Source: JANNRR01 sp031401675
GTDB taxonomy: Bacteria; Pseudomonadota; Alphaproteobacteria; Rhodobacterales; Rhodobacteraceae
Assembly: GCA_031401675.1 (NCBI GenBank)
Contig: JANNRR010000050.1
Coordinates: forward strand, 29,125-93,124
DNA: 64,000 nt
Reading direction: 5' to 3'
The notes under the pieces were generated by a model. It had not been told where the DNA came from. It did no database searches and worked only from the letters and a program-made list of their open reading frames with translations. Position 1 is the first letter of the stretch; each line of letters opens with the position of its first letter. A program made the translations under genes and the position numbers. Of this stretch, positions 1 to 7,461 are shown piece after piece.

Positions 1-37
1 GGGCATCATCACCTCGGTCGGCTGCAAGGTTGGGTGG

Positions 38-66
38 TAGACAAGAATGCGCGGCCTTGCTATAGG
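38..66 (+). promoter_or_regulatory. Probable sigma-70 promoter of rpsU
   Basis: TAGACA at 38-43 (five of six matches to TTGACA) is followed after 17 bases by TATAGG at 61-66 (four of six matches to TATAAT). This spacing is ideal, and the start would fall about 40 bases before the rpsU ATG, giving a short leader. The match is by eye only. Confidence 0.5.
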
Positions 67-104
67 GCCACATCCTGCGATCAACGCAAATCTAACTTAG
101 GAAG

Positions 105-118
105 GTGGTGAAAACCAC
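105..118 (+). promoter_or_regulatory. GNRA-capped hairpin between the Shine-Dalgarno and the rpsU start
   Basis: GTGGT (105-109) pairs perfectly with ACCAC (114-118) across a GAAA tetraloop (110-113). The 3' arm abuts the ATG at 119, and the AGGAAGG Shine-Dalgarno sequence lies at 99-105. The stem therefore occupies exactly the ribosome-binding spacer, and could bring the Shine-Dalgarno close to the start or respond to free S21. The fold is seen in the sequence; the role is inferred. Confidence 0.5.
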
Positions 119-325
119 ATGCAGGTAAGTGTTCGCGATAATAATGTCGATCAGGCTCTTCGTGCGCTGAAAAAGAAGCTTCAGCGTGAAGGGGTGTTTC
201 GGGAAATGAAGCTGAAGCAGCATTTCGAGAAACCCTCGGTCAAGAGAGCCCGTGAGAAAGCCGAGGCAATTCGCCGGGCGCGCAAACTCGCCCGGAAGAA
301 GCTGCAGCGCGAAGGCGGGCTTTAG
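119..325 (+). CDS. rpsU: 30S ribosomal protein S21
   Basis: This 68-residue basic protein is bS21, a small-subunit protein of the 30S platform near the 3' end of 16S rRNA, where it aids initiation-complex formation. It begins [20 protein letters not shown], the usual bS21 opening, and has the family's Arg/Lys-rich C-terminus ([20 protein letters not shown]). Length is normal for Alphaproteobacteria. The ATG at 119 follows an AGGAAGG Shine-Dalgarno and a small hairpin. A promoter lies about 50 bases upstream and a strong terminator follows, so it looks monocistronic. Confidence 0.97.
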   Translation: MQVSVRDNNVDQALRALKKKLQREGVFREMKLKQHFEKPSVKRAREKAEAIRRARKLARKKLQREGGL

Positions 326-349
326 TCCGGCATCCAAGGACCATGAATG

Positions 350-380
350 ACCCCCGTGCTTGCGCCCGGGGGTTTTTCTT
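350..380 (+). terminator. Rho-independent terminator of rpsU
   Basis: ACCCCCG (350-356) pairs with CGGGGGT (367-373) and runs into TTTTTCTT. It lies 25 bases after the rpsU stop. A second inverted repeat, CGTAACA-TGCG-TGTTACG, sits just downstream at 385-402. Confidence 0.9.
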
Positions 381-453
381 TGCGCGTAACATGCGTGTTA
401 CGACGATCAAATCATTGATAACATACAATAATTGACGTGACATTCAGGTTTTG

Positions 454-895
454 TTAACCGCGATCAGGGGCCCGCTTGGCCAGAAACGCATCCTCGGCCG
501 CATAGTCGAACGGGTCATGGCCGTATTGTCCGAACACCGGGAACAGCGTCCGCCAGTCGGCGTTGGCGGTTGCCGAAACCAGCCAGCGCACCAGATCGGC
601 GACGGTTTCGGCATAGGGCGGGCAGGTCCAGCCAAGCGCGCGAGCGGCGCTGCAGTCGACGGTGAACAGGGCCGGGACCGACCACGGCGAGGCCCCGACA
701 TGAAGCGGCGGCGGGCCGGAAAACGGCACGAGGGGAATCGGGCGGCCAAGCGCCGTGGCCACGGCTGCGGCGATACCGGCGACCGTCGGCGGGTCCGGGT
801 CGGCGACATTCAGCACGCGGCGGCCGGGATTTTCCATGCACATCGCGGTCAGCGCAGCGATGCCGCTGGCGGCAGAGGTGTGGACCAGCGGCAAC
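454..895 (-). pseudogene. 3' remnant of an NAD-dependent epimerase/dehydratase gene
   Basis: On the minus strand a coherent frame of about 145 residues, from VHTSAASGIAALTAMC to the stop at 454, resembles the C-terminal part of extended short-chain dehydrogenase/epimerase proteins (RRVLNVADPDPPTVAGIAAA, then a substrate-binding tail ending FLAKRAPDRG). The N-terminal Rossmann domain with its GxxGxxG motif is absent. At the coding-upstream edge (899-907) the sequence enters a run of nine Gs, and beyond it lies non-coding DNA joined to a dispersed repeat. The frame stays open further upstream but its content (Pro/Arg-rich) is not epimerase-like. It is best read as a truncated, inactive gene; an assembly slip at the G run is the alternative. 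Confidence 0.7.
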
Positions 896-1387
896 AGAGG
901 GGGGGGGAGGCGTGCGGAGAGCCGTGCGGAAGGAGGCGGCCGGCCGGTGCCCCGGCTTGTGATTGGCCGGTGCTTTTGCGCCGGGCACGGTCTCGGGCGC
1001 GTCCGGTTTTGCCGGGGATACGCCTGATTGCCCGAAGCGGTTGACCCTTCAAGCAAAGGCACTGCGATTTGCGGGTGCGGCACATCCGATCGCAACGAAA
1101 GACGCGGACCGATCAGGGGACCGTCACCCGGGCCGTTGCCTGAAGGCGCGAGCCGCAGGGCAAGGGGATCGGGCTTGGTGCCGTGTTCGGGAAATCGGGG
1201 CGCGTCTGCCTCGGCGGGCGCACACTGCGCGCATGCCCGGGGGCAAGTAGGCGCGCCACGATCTGATTGCAATCAAATCGGGCAAGAAGGTGAAATCGGG
1301 CCCCTGCCCTTTGCGCCATAAGCAGGGGGACTTCGCTCCCTCCTCAAAACCCCTTGTCATGGCGTTCCGACCAGAAGGCACCACGCC
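896..1387. other. Gene-free stretch with poly-G tract and dispersed repeat
   Basis: About 490 bases between the epimerase remnant and the RTX gene hold no convincing gene. The left end carries the G9 run (899-907) and very GC-rich sequence; the right half carries one copy of the repeat described at 1123-1285. The open frames here have no recognisable domain and poor ribosome-binding sites. Confidence 0.6.
1123..1285 (-). repeat. Dispersed intergenic repeat, copy 1 (inverted relative to copy 2)
   Basis: Read on the minus strand, this segment aligns along its whole length with 59236-59400, with roughly three quarters of positions identical by eye. Shared blocks include CCCGATTTGATT with the near-palindrome GATTTGATT-GC-AATCAGATC, CGTGGCGC, CCCGATTTCCCGAACACGGC and a GGCAACGG end. 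It shows no coding signal. Both copies lie in intergenic DNA, which suggests a degenerate non-autonomous repeat family; this is inferred from only two copies. Confidence 0.75.
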
Positions 1388-3259
1388 TCAGATCAGCACG
1401 AAATCAATGGCCGCCAGCGCCAGACCCGGGGTCAGGACGGCAAAAAGCACGGCGGCGGCGGCCCCGTTGGCATCGGCATCGTAGGACAGATTGCCGGTGG
1501 CGGCGTCATAGATCAACCGGTCGTTGGCATCGATTGCCGCTGTTCCAATTCGGACTTCGCCCGCTGTCAGGGTCGGGCCAAGGGCGGACCATTGTGCCCC
1601 GGACAGGCCGATCCGGTCGAGGCCACGGTTGAAATCGAAGATGCTGTCGACATTGGTCGCCGCGTTCAGCGCGGTCGAGAACACGAACCGGTCGGCCCCG
1701 GTATCGCCGCGCAAAGTGTCGTTGCCAAGGCCGCCGTCCAGCGTGTCGTCGCCGCCCATGCCGCGCAACAGGTTGGTGACACTGTTGCCGCGGATGCTGT
1801 CGCCGGCCCCGCCGCCGGTGACATTCTCGATCAGGCGCAGTCTGTCCTCGGCGACGCCGCCGACAAATACGGTGGTGAGGGCGTTTGGGCCGGCCATCGC
1901 CACGCTGACCGCCAGCAGTTTTTCGGCGTAAATGGCGGTGTCGCGGCCGGTGCCGCCGTCCAGCGTATCGTTGCCGGTGCCACCGGTCAGCCGGTCGTTG
2001 CCGCCCCGACCGGTCAGAAGATCATTGCCGCCATCGCCATTCAGCGAGTCGCCGGGCCCGAATTCGGTGCCCCAGAACTTCTCGGCGTAGGCTTGCCCCA
2101 CCCAAGTGACCGGCGCGGGGCGCGGGTCGAACACCTGACCCAGCACGTCGCCATCGACCTGCTCTGCCCAGGTCACCAGGAATCGGCCATCGATAAGGCC
2201 GGTAACATCGGGGTTGAACTCTGCCCCCGTGGCACTCGGCTTGACCACAAACGGCACATCCACCGCGACGCCCGCCGCGTCATACACCCGTGCCATCACA
2301 TCAAAGCTGGTGAAGGGGGTGGTGCGAAACTCTGTCCACACCGCCACGAAACCACCGCCGAATTGCATCGCCGCCACCCGCACCTCGCTTTGCGTGAAGG
2401 TCGAGGAGGTGAGGGCCTGCGCTGCACCGCTTTCAATGCGCAGGAACACGTCGCCGGCATCTTCCCACACCACGACGCGCCCGGCCGTGGTTTCGGCGAT
2501 ATCGGGGCCACTGGCCGACTCGAGGTTGCCCGCGCCGTTCACCTTGGTGCCACCATCGGCGAAATCCGGCACGGGAAGCGCCCCGGTGATGGAGCGGGTA
2601 TAGATCCCGTCGCCCGACGGACTTGCGAGATCATCGCCGCCATTGTCATCCCACACGACGGAAAGGCGGTTGCCGAGAACATCGAGCGCGCTGGATGTAT
2701 CGCCGCCGACATTGCCGCTGAGCCGCACGATGGCACTTGTTGCCACCCCAAGGCCATCGAAGCTGCGGGCCACGACGGAATCCTCGGTATTGGTGCCCAG
2801 CCCATTGGTTGTCCCGTTGCGGTCGGTCCAGGCGATGACAAAGCCGCCATTGGCCGTGCCGATCACGGAGGGCTGCGATTGCAGTTCGGTCGCATCGGTC
2901 GTGGCGAGACCGCTGGCCACCGCGGCCCCCGAAGCGTCGAACAGCTGATAGCGGACGTTGCCCAGAGCATCCGTGGCGAAATCCTGCCAGACGATGACGA
3001 ACCCGCCGCCTCTCAGCGCCGTAACATCGGGCGTGGTCTGTTTGCCGGTGGTGACGGAGTTGGTGGTCAGTTCGGAGGAGAGGGCCGTTGCATCGTAATC
3101 GAAGATCCGGTGCCGGACATCGCCGCTGTTGCTGCCGATATCGTACCAGGTGACAACCACGCGCCCATCGCGCAAGGTTGCCAGTCTGGCCTCGGGGCCA
3201 TTGTTGCCATTAGCGGCGGATATCACGAATTGCGAGCCGATACGCAAGGGAAAGGTCAT
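1388..3259 (-). CDS. Secreted RTX-type calcium-binding protein
   Basis: This 623-residue protein has two parts. Residues 1 to about 400 hold repeated segments built round VTWYD, IVWQD, IAWTD, VVWED and AVWTE, resembling blades of a beta-propeller or adhesin-like repeat. From about residue 405, and again near 500, come RTX nonapeptides (GDGGNDLLTGRGGNDRLTG; GMGGDDTLDGGLGNDTL) that bind calcium outside the cell. The C-terminus (GADRFVFS...IFDFNRGLDRI) resembles the serralysin/hemolysin secretion end recognised by type I exporters. There is no N-terminal signal peptide and no HExxHxxGxxH zinc-protease motif, so it is not a protease. The ATG has GGAG nine bases upstream. No type I secretion genes lie in the window. 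The substrate or surface role is unknown. Confidence 0.85.
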   Translation of the reverse strand: MTFPLRIGSQFVISAANGNNGPEARLATLRDGRVVVTWYDIGSNSGDVRHRIFDYDATALSSELTTNSVTTGKQTTPDVTALRGGGFVIVWQDFATDALGNVRYQLFDASGAAVASGLATTDATELQSQPSVIGTANGGFVIAWTDRNGTTNGLGTNTEDSVVARSFDGLGVATSAIVRLSGNVGGDTSSALDVLGNRLSVVWDDNGGDDLASPSGDGIYTRSITGALPVPDFADGGTKVNGAGNLESASGPDIAETTAGRVVVWEDAGDVFLRIESGAAQALTSSTFTQSEVRVAAMQFGGGFVAVWTEFRTTPFTSFDVMARVYDAAGVAVDVPFVVKPSATGAEFNPDVTGLIDGRFLVTWAEQVDGDVLGQVFDPRPAPVTWVGQAYAEKFWGTEFGPGDSLNGDGGNDLLTGRGGNDRLTGGTGNDTLDGGTGRDTAIYAEKLLAVSVAMAGPNALTTVFVGGVAEDRLRLIENVTGGGAGDSIRGNSVTNLLRGMGGDDTLDGGLGNDTLRGDTGADRFVFSTALNAATNVDSIFDFNRGLDRIGLSGAQWSALGPTLTAGEVRIGTAAIDANDRLIYDAATGNLSYDADANGAAAAVLFAVLTPGLALAAIDFVLI

Positions 3260-3383
3260 CCGAAATCACTCCAACAGATGCGAACGAGAGGGCTTCATCG
3301 CCAAGAATCAACACGATACCGTGCCCAAAATCATCACGAATCTACCAATCAAATCAAGTCCGGTCAAATCACGCGTGCGGATA

Positions 3384-3411
3384 TTGCCCCAGAGGCGGAC
3401 CCTTGGGGCAA
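3384..3411 (-). terminator. Inverted repeat downstream of the PhoX gene
   Basis: TTGCCCCA (3384-3391) and TGGGGCAA (3404-3411) form a perfect 8-bp stem with a 12-base loop, 27 bases after the stop of the phosphatase gene. There is no real T tract, so it may be a processing or weak termination hairpin. Confidence 0.5.
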
Positions 3412-3437
3412 TACCTGATGCTCGACCGTGGCTCCGG

Positions 3438-5351
3438 TCAGGCGGCGACTTCGCTGCCGTCGGTACGCTGGATGGCGACAACGGCCGGGCGGGGCACGTT
3501 GTCGCCCTTGAAGTCCGGCCAGCGGGTGCTGGCGTTGGCCAGCACGTCGGCATCTTCGGCCGGGTGTTGCACCGAAACAAACAGCGTGGTGCCGTCAGGT
3601 GTGAAGCAGGGGCCGGTGCATTCCGCACCATGCGGGGCGGTGAACAGCAGCTTGGGCAGACCTCGCGCCGGGCCTTCGGTATCGACACCGTAGATGCCGT
3701 CGGGGATGTCGAAATCATTGGCGCCGTCGGTGGCCACGAACATCCGGCCCTTGGGGTCGAAGGTCAGGTTGTCGGGATTGACGAACCAGCCATCCTCGGA
3801 GGTGCCGGGGTGGAACTGCGCGCCATGCGCCGGGTCCTTTGGGTTGCCGGCCAGCACGAACAGATCCCAGGTGAAGGTATCGGCGGTGTGGTCGGCATCC
3901 TTGCCGGCGCCACCGGGCGGGATCATCTCGACGATATGGCCATAGTGGTTTTCCGGGCGGGTGTTGACCGGGTTCAGCTTGTCGGCGGTCATCTTCTTGT
4001 TCTTGGTCATCAGCGCATAGACCCGGCCGGTGACCGGGTTCGGCTCCATGTCTTCGGGCCGGTCCATCGGGGTCGCGCCAAGCGCATCGGCGGCCAGACG
4101 GGTTTTCAACAGCACATCGGCCTGCGTTGCAAAGCCGTTTTCCGCCGTCAGCGGTCCGGTGCCCTGCACCAGCGGCAGCCAGGTCAGGGTGCCGTCGGCG
4201 TTGAACACGGCCACCGAAAGGGTGCCCGCATCCAGAATATCCTTGCCCGAGGCCGGGTTGGCCGGATCGTAGGCGGCTTCGGTCACGAAGCGGTAGACAT
4301 ATTCAAAGTAATCGTCGTCGCCCATGTAGACGACGACGCGGCCATCCTTGTTCAGCACCGTGGTCGCGGCTTCGTGCGCCATCCGGCCCAGGGCAGTGCG
4401 CTTGACCGGCATCGAGGCGGGGTCATAGGGGTCGATCTCCACCACCCAGTCGAACCGGTTCGGCTCGTTCGGCTCGACCTCGACGTTGAAACGGGTGTCG
4501 AACCGGGCGCGGCTGTAATAGTCGGAGCCGTCATAGCCGTAGCGGTCCAGCACATCGGCGAACGGCGTCTTGGCGATGTCGCCGCCGAACGTATCGGAAG
4601 CGCCTTCCTCGCAGGTCAGCACCGTGCCCCACGGCGTCACACCGCCACCGCAGTTGTAGTTGGTGCCGCGCACCATGCGGCCTTCGGGGTCATAGCTCGT
4701 CTTCATCCAGTCATGCCCGGCGACCGGGCCCGAGATGGCCATCGGGGTTTCCAGCGTCAGGCGGCGGTTCATCGCGCTGTCCTGCACCACCGACCAGACG
4801 CCAGCCTCGCGCTTGACCTCGACGATCGAATGGCCGATCGCCATGTTGCACAGCGACACCTGTTCGGCGGTCATCTTGGCTGCGCCGACGTCATCGTCCG
4901 GCAGATCTTCGAACATCACGTTGAAGCTGACATATTCGTTGTTGACGCACAGCAGGCCGTTATCGGAGTTTTGAGATCCGCGCGGCAGCGGCATGTAGGC
5001 GATGAAATCGCAGTTGTAGCCAAAGCGTTCGGCTTGGGCGGCGGCATCAAGGCCGGCACGGTCGAACGCGCCCTGCCCGGCTTTCATCGGATCGCCCCAG
5101 GCGGCGACCACGTCGGCCCTGTAGCCGTCGGCGACCCGGTGCTTGTCGTCATAGACCCGCTTGAGTTCGGTGAACATCAGCGAGGATTGCGCATCCTGGG
5201 CAAAAGCCTGACCCGAGAACAGCGAGCCGACGAAGCCCGATGCTGCCACCGCGCCAAGCGTGGCACCGGAGCCGAGCAGGAAGCCGCGGCGCGATACGCG
5301 CTCGGCGATGATGTGGTTGATATCGGGACGGTCAGTCGTGCGGCTGCGCAT
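3438..5351 (-). CDS. phoX: PhoX-family phosphatase, Tat-exported (DUF839)
   Basis: This 637-residue protein is a PhoX/DUF839 alkaline phosphatase: a calcium- and iron-dependent periplasmic enzyme that frees phosphate from organic phosphoesters. Near residue 24 it has a twin-arginine signal (SRRGFLLGSGATLG followed by a hydrophobic stretch ending GQAFAQ), as expected for a metalloenzyme exported folded. Family-like segments include NYNCGGGVTPWGTVLTCEE, YMGDDDYFEYVYRF, RPEDMEPNPVTGRVYALMT and the late NPDNLTFDPKGRMFVATDG. The start was placed at the ATG at 5351, eight bases after AGGAG; an upstream in-frame ATG at 5381 lacks a ribosome-binding site. No Pho-box was identified with confidence. 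It appears monocistronic. Confidence 0.93.
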   Translation of the reverse strand: MRSRTTDRPDINHIIAERVSRRGFLLGSGATLGAVAASGFVGSLFSGQAFAQDAQSSLMFTELKRVYDDKHRVADGYRADVVAAWGDPMKAGQGAFDRAGLDAAAQAERFGYNCDFIAYMPLPRGSQNSDNGLLCVNNEYVSFNVMFEDLPDDDVGAAKMTAEQVSLCNMAIGHSIVEVKREAGVWSVVQDSAMNRRLTLETPMAISGPVAGHDWMKTSYDPEGRMVRGTNYNCGGGVTPWGTVLTCEEGASDTFGGDIAKTPFADVLDRYGYDGSDYYSRARFDTRFNVEVEPNEPNRFDWVVEIDPYDPASMPVKRTALGRMAHEAATTVLNKDGRVVVYMGDDDYFEYVYRFVTEAAYDPANPASGKDILDAGTLSVAVFNADGTLTWLPLVQGTGPLTAENGFATQADVLLKTRLAADALGATPMDRPEDMEPNPVTGRVYALMTKNKKMTADKLNPVNTRPENHYGHIVEMIPPGGAGKDADHTADTFTWDLFVLAGNPKDPAHGAQFHPGTSEDGWFVNPDNLTFDPKGRMFVATDGANDFDIPDGIYGVDTEGPARGLPKLLFTAPHGAECTGPCFTPDGTTLFVSVQHPAEDADVLANASTRWPDFKGDNVPRPAVVAIQRTDGSEVAA

Positions 5352-5423
5352 GGCAATGCTCCTGTTGCGGGGGAATGCCAAAGCCTAGCGATTCCTGATG
5401 ACAGGTCGGTAACAAGTCGGGCG

Positions 5424-7109
5424 TCAGTAGCGCGCATCCTCCAGCCCGCAGAACGCATCGACGGGCGAGGTAGTGTTGAACGGGGCGCGGCCAAGCAGAC
5501 ACTCCAGCACCGCTTCCTGCATCGTCTGCATCGTGGCGTAGGCGTTGATGCACGCGGGCGCACGCGGGGCGTCGTACAGGTAATAGGGATAACCGAACGA
5601 GACCAGGGCCGTCGGCACATGGTGCCAGTGGCGCTGCATGGCCGCGACGAAGTTGCTGCCCAGTCTGGCCCAGTCGAGGAAGATCCGGCCCCGGGTCAGC
5701 AGGGTTTCCTCGCCGAACAGATACAGGAGCAGGTCGGTGGTCCCGGGGGTGATCGGGGCGTCAGGGCCAAGCGTCACCTCGAAGCCTTCGGCGGCCAGCA
5801 TGTCCGGCAGGGCGAAGGCGATCGGGTCGCGGTGTGGGGGCGAGATGATGCCAGTGGACAGGATGCGGATGCGGCGGTGGCGGGCGAGGCTGATCGGCAG
5901 CAGACCTTTGCTATCCTTGACCAGCGTCGGGGCGCGGGCGGTGACGCTGCGCGCAAGGCTGCGGTTCTGCGCGGTGCCGATGGCCTGACGGCGGTCGGCC
6001 TTTGTGCGGGCGGGTGCGGGGGCCGGTGCGCGGTGCAGACCAAGCGCGGCCTTCAGCCCCAGAACCCGCAGCACGGCGTCATCGATCCTTGCGGCCGGGA
6101 TCGCGCCGGAGCGGGCGGCGGCCAGCACGGCGGCCATGTCGCTTTCGGGATCGTGCGAAAACAGGATCATGTCGCAGCCGTTGGCAATGATCAGCGGCTT
6201 GCTGTCCTCGGCCTTCACCCAGGCCGTCAGCCCGGCCATTTCCGAGGCGTCCGAGACGATCAGCCCGTTGAAGCCGAGCCGGTTGCGCAGCAGGTCGATG
6301 TTCAGGCGGTGGCTGACCGAGGCCGGGCGAAAGGCCTCGATTCCTGCATCCGGCCCGGCATCCGGCCCCAGGCTGCGGACAAAGGCCGGAAAGGCGATGT
6401 GGGCCGACATCACGCACAGCACGCCGGCGGCGATGGCGGCGCGGTACAGCGCGCCGTGCGTCGCTTCCCAGTCCGCGACGCTCAACGGCATGATGGTGGT
6501 GACCAGATGCTGGTCGCGGTCATCGTGGCCTTCGCCGGGGAAGTGCTTGACGGTGGCGGCGATGCCATGCCGCTGGAACACCTCGGCCTGGGCCAGCGCG
6601 TGGCGGGCGATGCGGGCGGGGTCGGAACCGAAGCTGCGGGTGGCGACGATCGGACTGCGAAAGGCGGCGTTGATGTCGAGGACCGGGGTAAAGGACCAGT
6701 TGACGCCGAGCGCCACCGCCTCTTCGGCCATGATGCGGGCGATGCTGCGGCTGGCCTCGACGTCGTCGATGGCGGCCAGCGCCAGCGGGTTGGGCACCTC
6801 GGTGCCGAAGGGCAGGCTCATCCGGCTGCCTTCAAGGTCGGCAGAGATCAGCGGCGGGATCAGCGCGCCGGCGCGGACATCCTCCAACAGGGTCAGCTCG
6901 TGGTCGGCATCAGGGGTAAAGAACCGGGTGATGCCGCCGGGTTGCAGCGCAGCCAGCCGGGCCGCCTCGCCCGGGTCCTTGCCCATCGACATCAGGTTGA
7001 ACAGCTGCGCCACCTTTTGCGGCAGCGTCAGCGCGGCATGGGTTTCGGTGACCCAGGCGAGGGCGTCGGGGTCAAGGTTGAAGGGCGGGCAGGTCAGGAA
7101 ACGGCTCAT
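5424..7109 (-). CDS. Glycoside hydrolase family 3 protein
   Basis: This 561-residue protein has the GH3 barrel. It shows PLISADLEGSRMSLPFG, the KHFPGEGHDD motif (typical KHFPGHG in NagZ-like enzymes), and VSDASEMAGL near residue 285 with the expected catalytic aspartate. A C-terminal alpha/beta sandwich-like part follows. Relatives are beta-N-acetylhexosaminidases and beta-glucosidases; the LSLPQK-like start and KHFPGEGHD point toward the hexosaminidase branch, but 561 residues is longer than a minimal NagZ (about 340), so specificity is open. No signal peptide is seen, so it probably acts in the cytoplasm. The start at 7109 has GGAGG five bases upstream. The neighbouring lytic transglycosylase allows, but does not prove, a peptidoglycan-recycling role. 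Confidence 0.85.
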   Translation of the reverse strand: MSRFLTCPPFNLDPDALAWVTETHAALTLPQKVAQLFNLMSMGKDPGEAARLAALQPGGITRFFTPDADHELTLLEDVRAGALIPPLISADLEGSRMSLPFGTEVPNPLALAAIDDVEASRSIARIMAEEAVALGVNWSFTPVLDINAAFRSPIVATRSFGSDPARIARHALAQAEVFQRHGIAATVKHFPGEGHDDRDQHLVTTIMPLSVADWEATHGALYRAAIAAGVLCVMSAHIAFPAFVRSLGPDAGPDAGIEAFRPASVSHRLNIDLLRNRLGFNGLIVSDASEMAGLTAWVKAEDSKPLIIANGCDMILFSHDPESDMAAVLAAARSGAIPAARIDDAVLRVLGLKAALGLHRAPAPAPARTKADRRQAIGTAQNRSLARSVTARAPTLVKDSKGLLPISLARHRRIRILSTGIISPPHRDPIAFALPDMLAAEGFEVTLGPDAPITPGTTDLLLYLFGEETLLTRGRIFLDWARLGSNFVAAMQRHWHHVPTALVSFGYPYYLYDAPRAPACINAYATMQTMQEAVLECLLGRAPFNTTSPVDAFCGLEDARY

Positions 7110-7461
7110 CGGGGCCTCCGGGGTTGCGGCCGGTTGGATCACAGCGCGCGGCAAGGGTCAAAGGCTTTGGCGAGGCCATAGCCGGGGCCGGGCACCCCGC
7201 CGCAATCCGGCGGCGCGGCCCCAACCCGCAAGCCGCAAGCCTGACCGACCCGCGCCAACCCAACATCGCCATCCGCAGCGCCGCCCTCGCCGCCGCCTCG
7301 TCAGGCCGCGCCGCCACACCCTGCCGGTTCCCGCATTCATTCCGTTTCAAATATCCCCGCCGGAGGCTCCGGCCACGCCGCCATCCCGGCCACCGCGTCC
7401 CGGCCTCCGTGTCCCGGCCAGCGCGTCACTTTCCCGCGCCACAGCACCCGGCCCGGCCGCC
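7110..7461. other. Gene-free stretch between GH3 and transglycosylase genes
   Basis: About 350 bases hold no supported gene. Present are a small hairpin (CCGCCG 7197-7202 / CGGCGG 7208-7213), a GC-hairpin/ATATTTG element at 7336-7367, and C-rich imperfect direct repeats of the type GTCCCGGCC between 7395 and 7425. Confidence 0.6.
7336..7367 (-). repeat. GC-hairpin/ATATTT element A
   Basis: Read on the minus strand it gives GCCTCCGGCGGGG, then ATATTTGAAACGGAATGAA. It lies downstream of the minus-strand transglycosylase gene and in the same orientation. It belongs to a family of six related elements in this window (others at 13939, 40395, 45202, 45822 and 61869). Confidence 0.6.

Noticed and set aside
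1..118. Possible tRNA or small RNA at the left window edge
   Set aside because: No cloverleaf or CCA end is seen; the only supported signals are the rpsU promoter and leader.
896..1387. Several short open frames over the repeat (for example 963-1250 and 1113-1319)
   Set aside because: The same frames appear in the diverged second copy near 59.2 kb, with base rather than protein conservation, and no ribosome-binding sites, so they are products of the repeat's GC content.
3129..7181. A 1350-residue open frame on the plus strand, antisense to the phosphatase and GH3 genes
   Set aside because: It is a GC-rich shadow of the minus-strand genes, with a His/Gly/Val/Arg-biased translation and no domain, and it crosses the gap between two well-supported genes.
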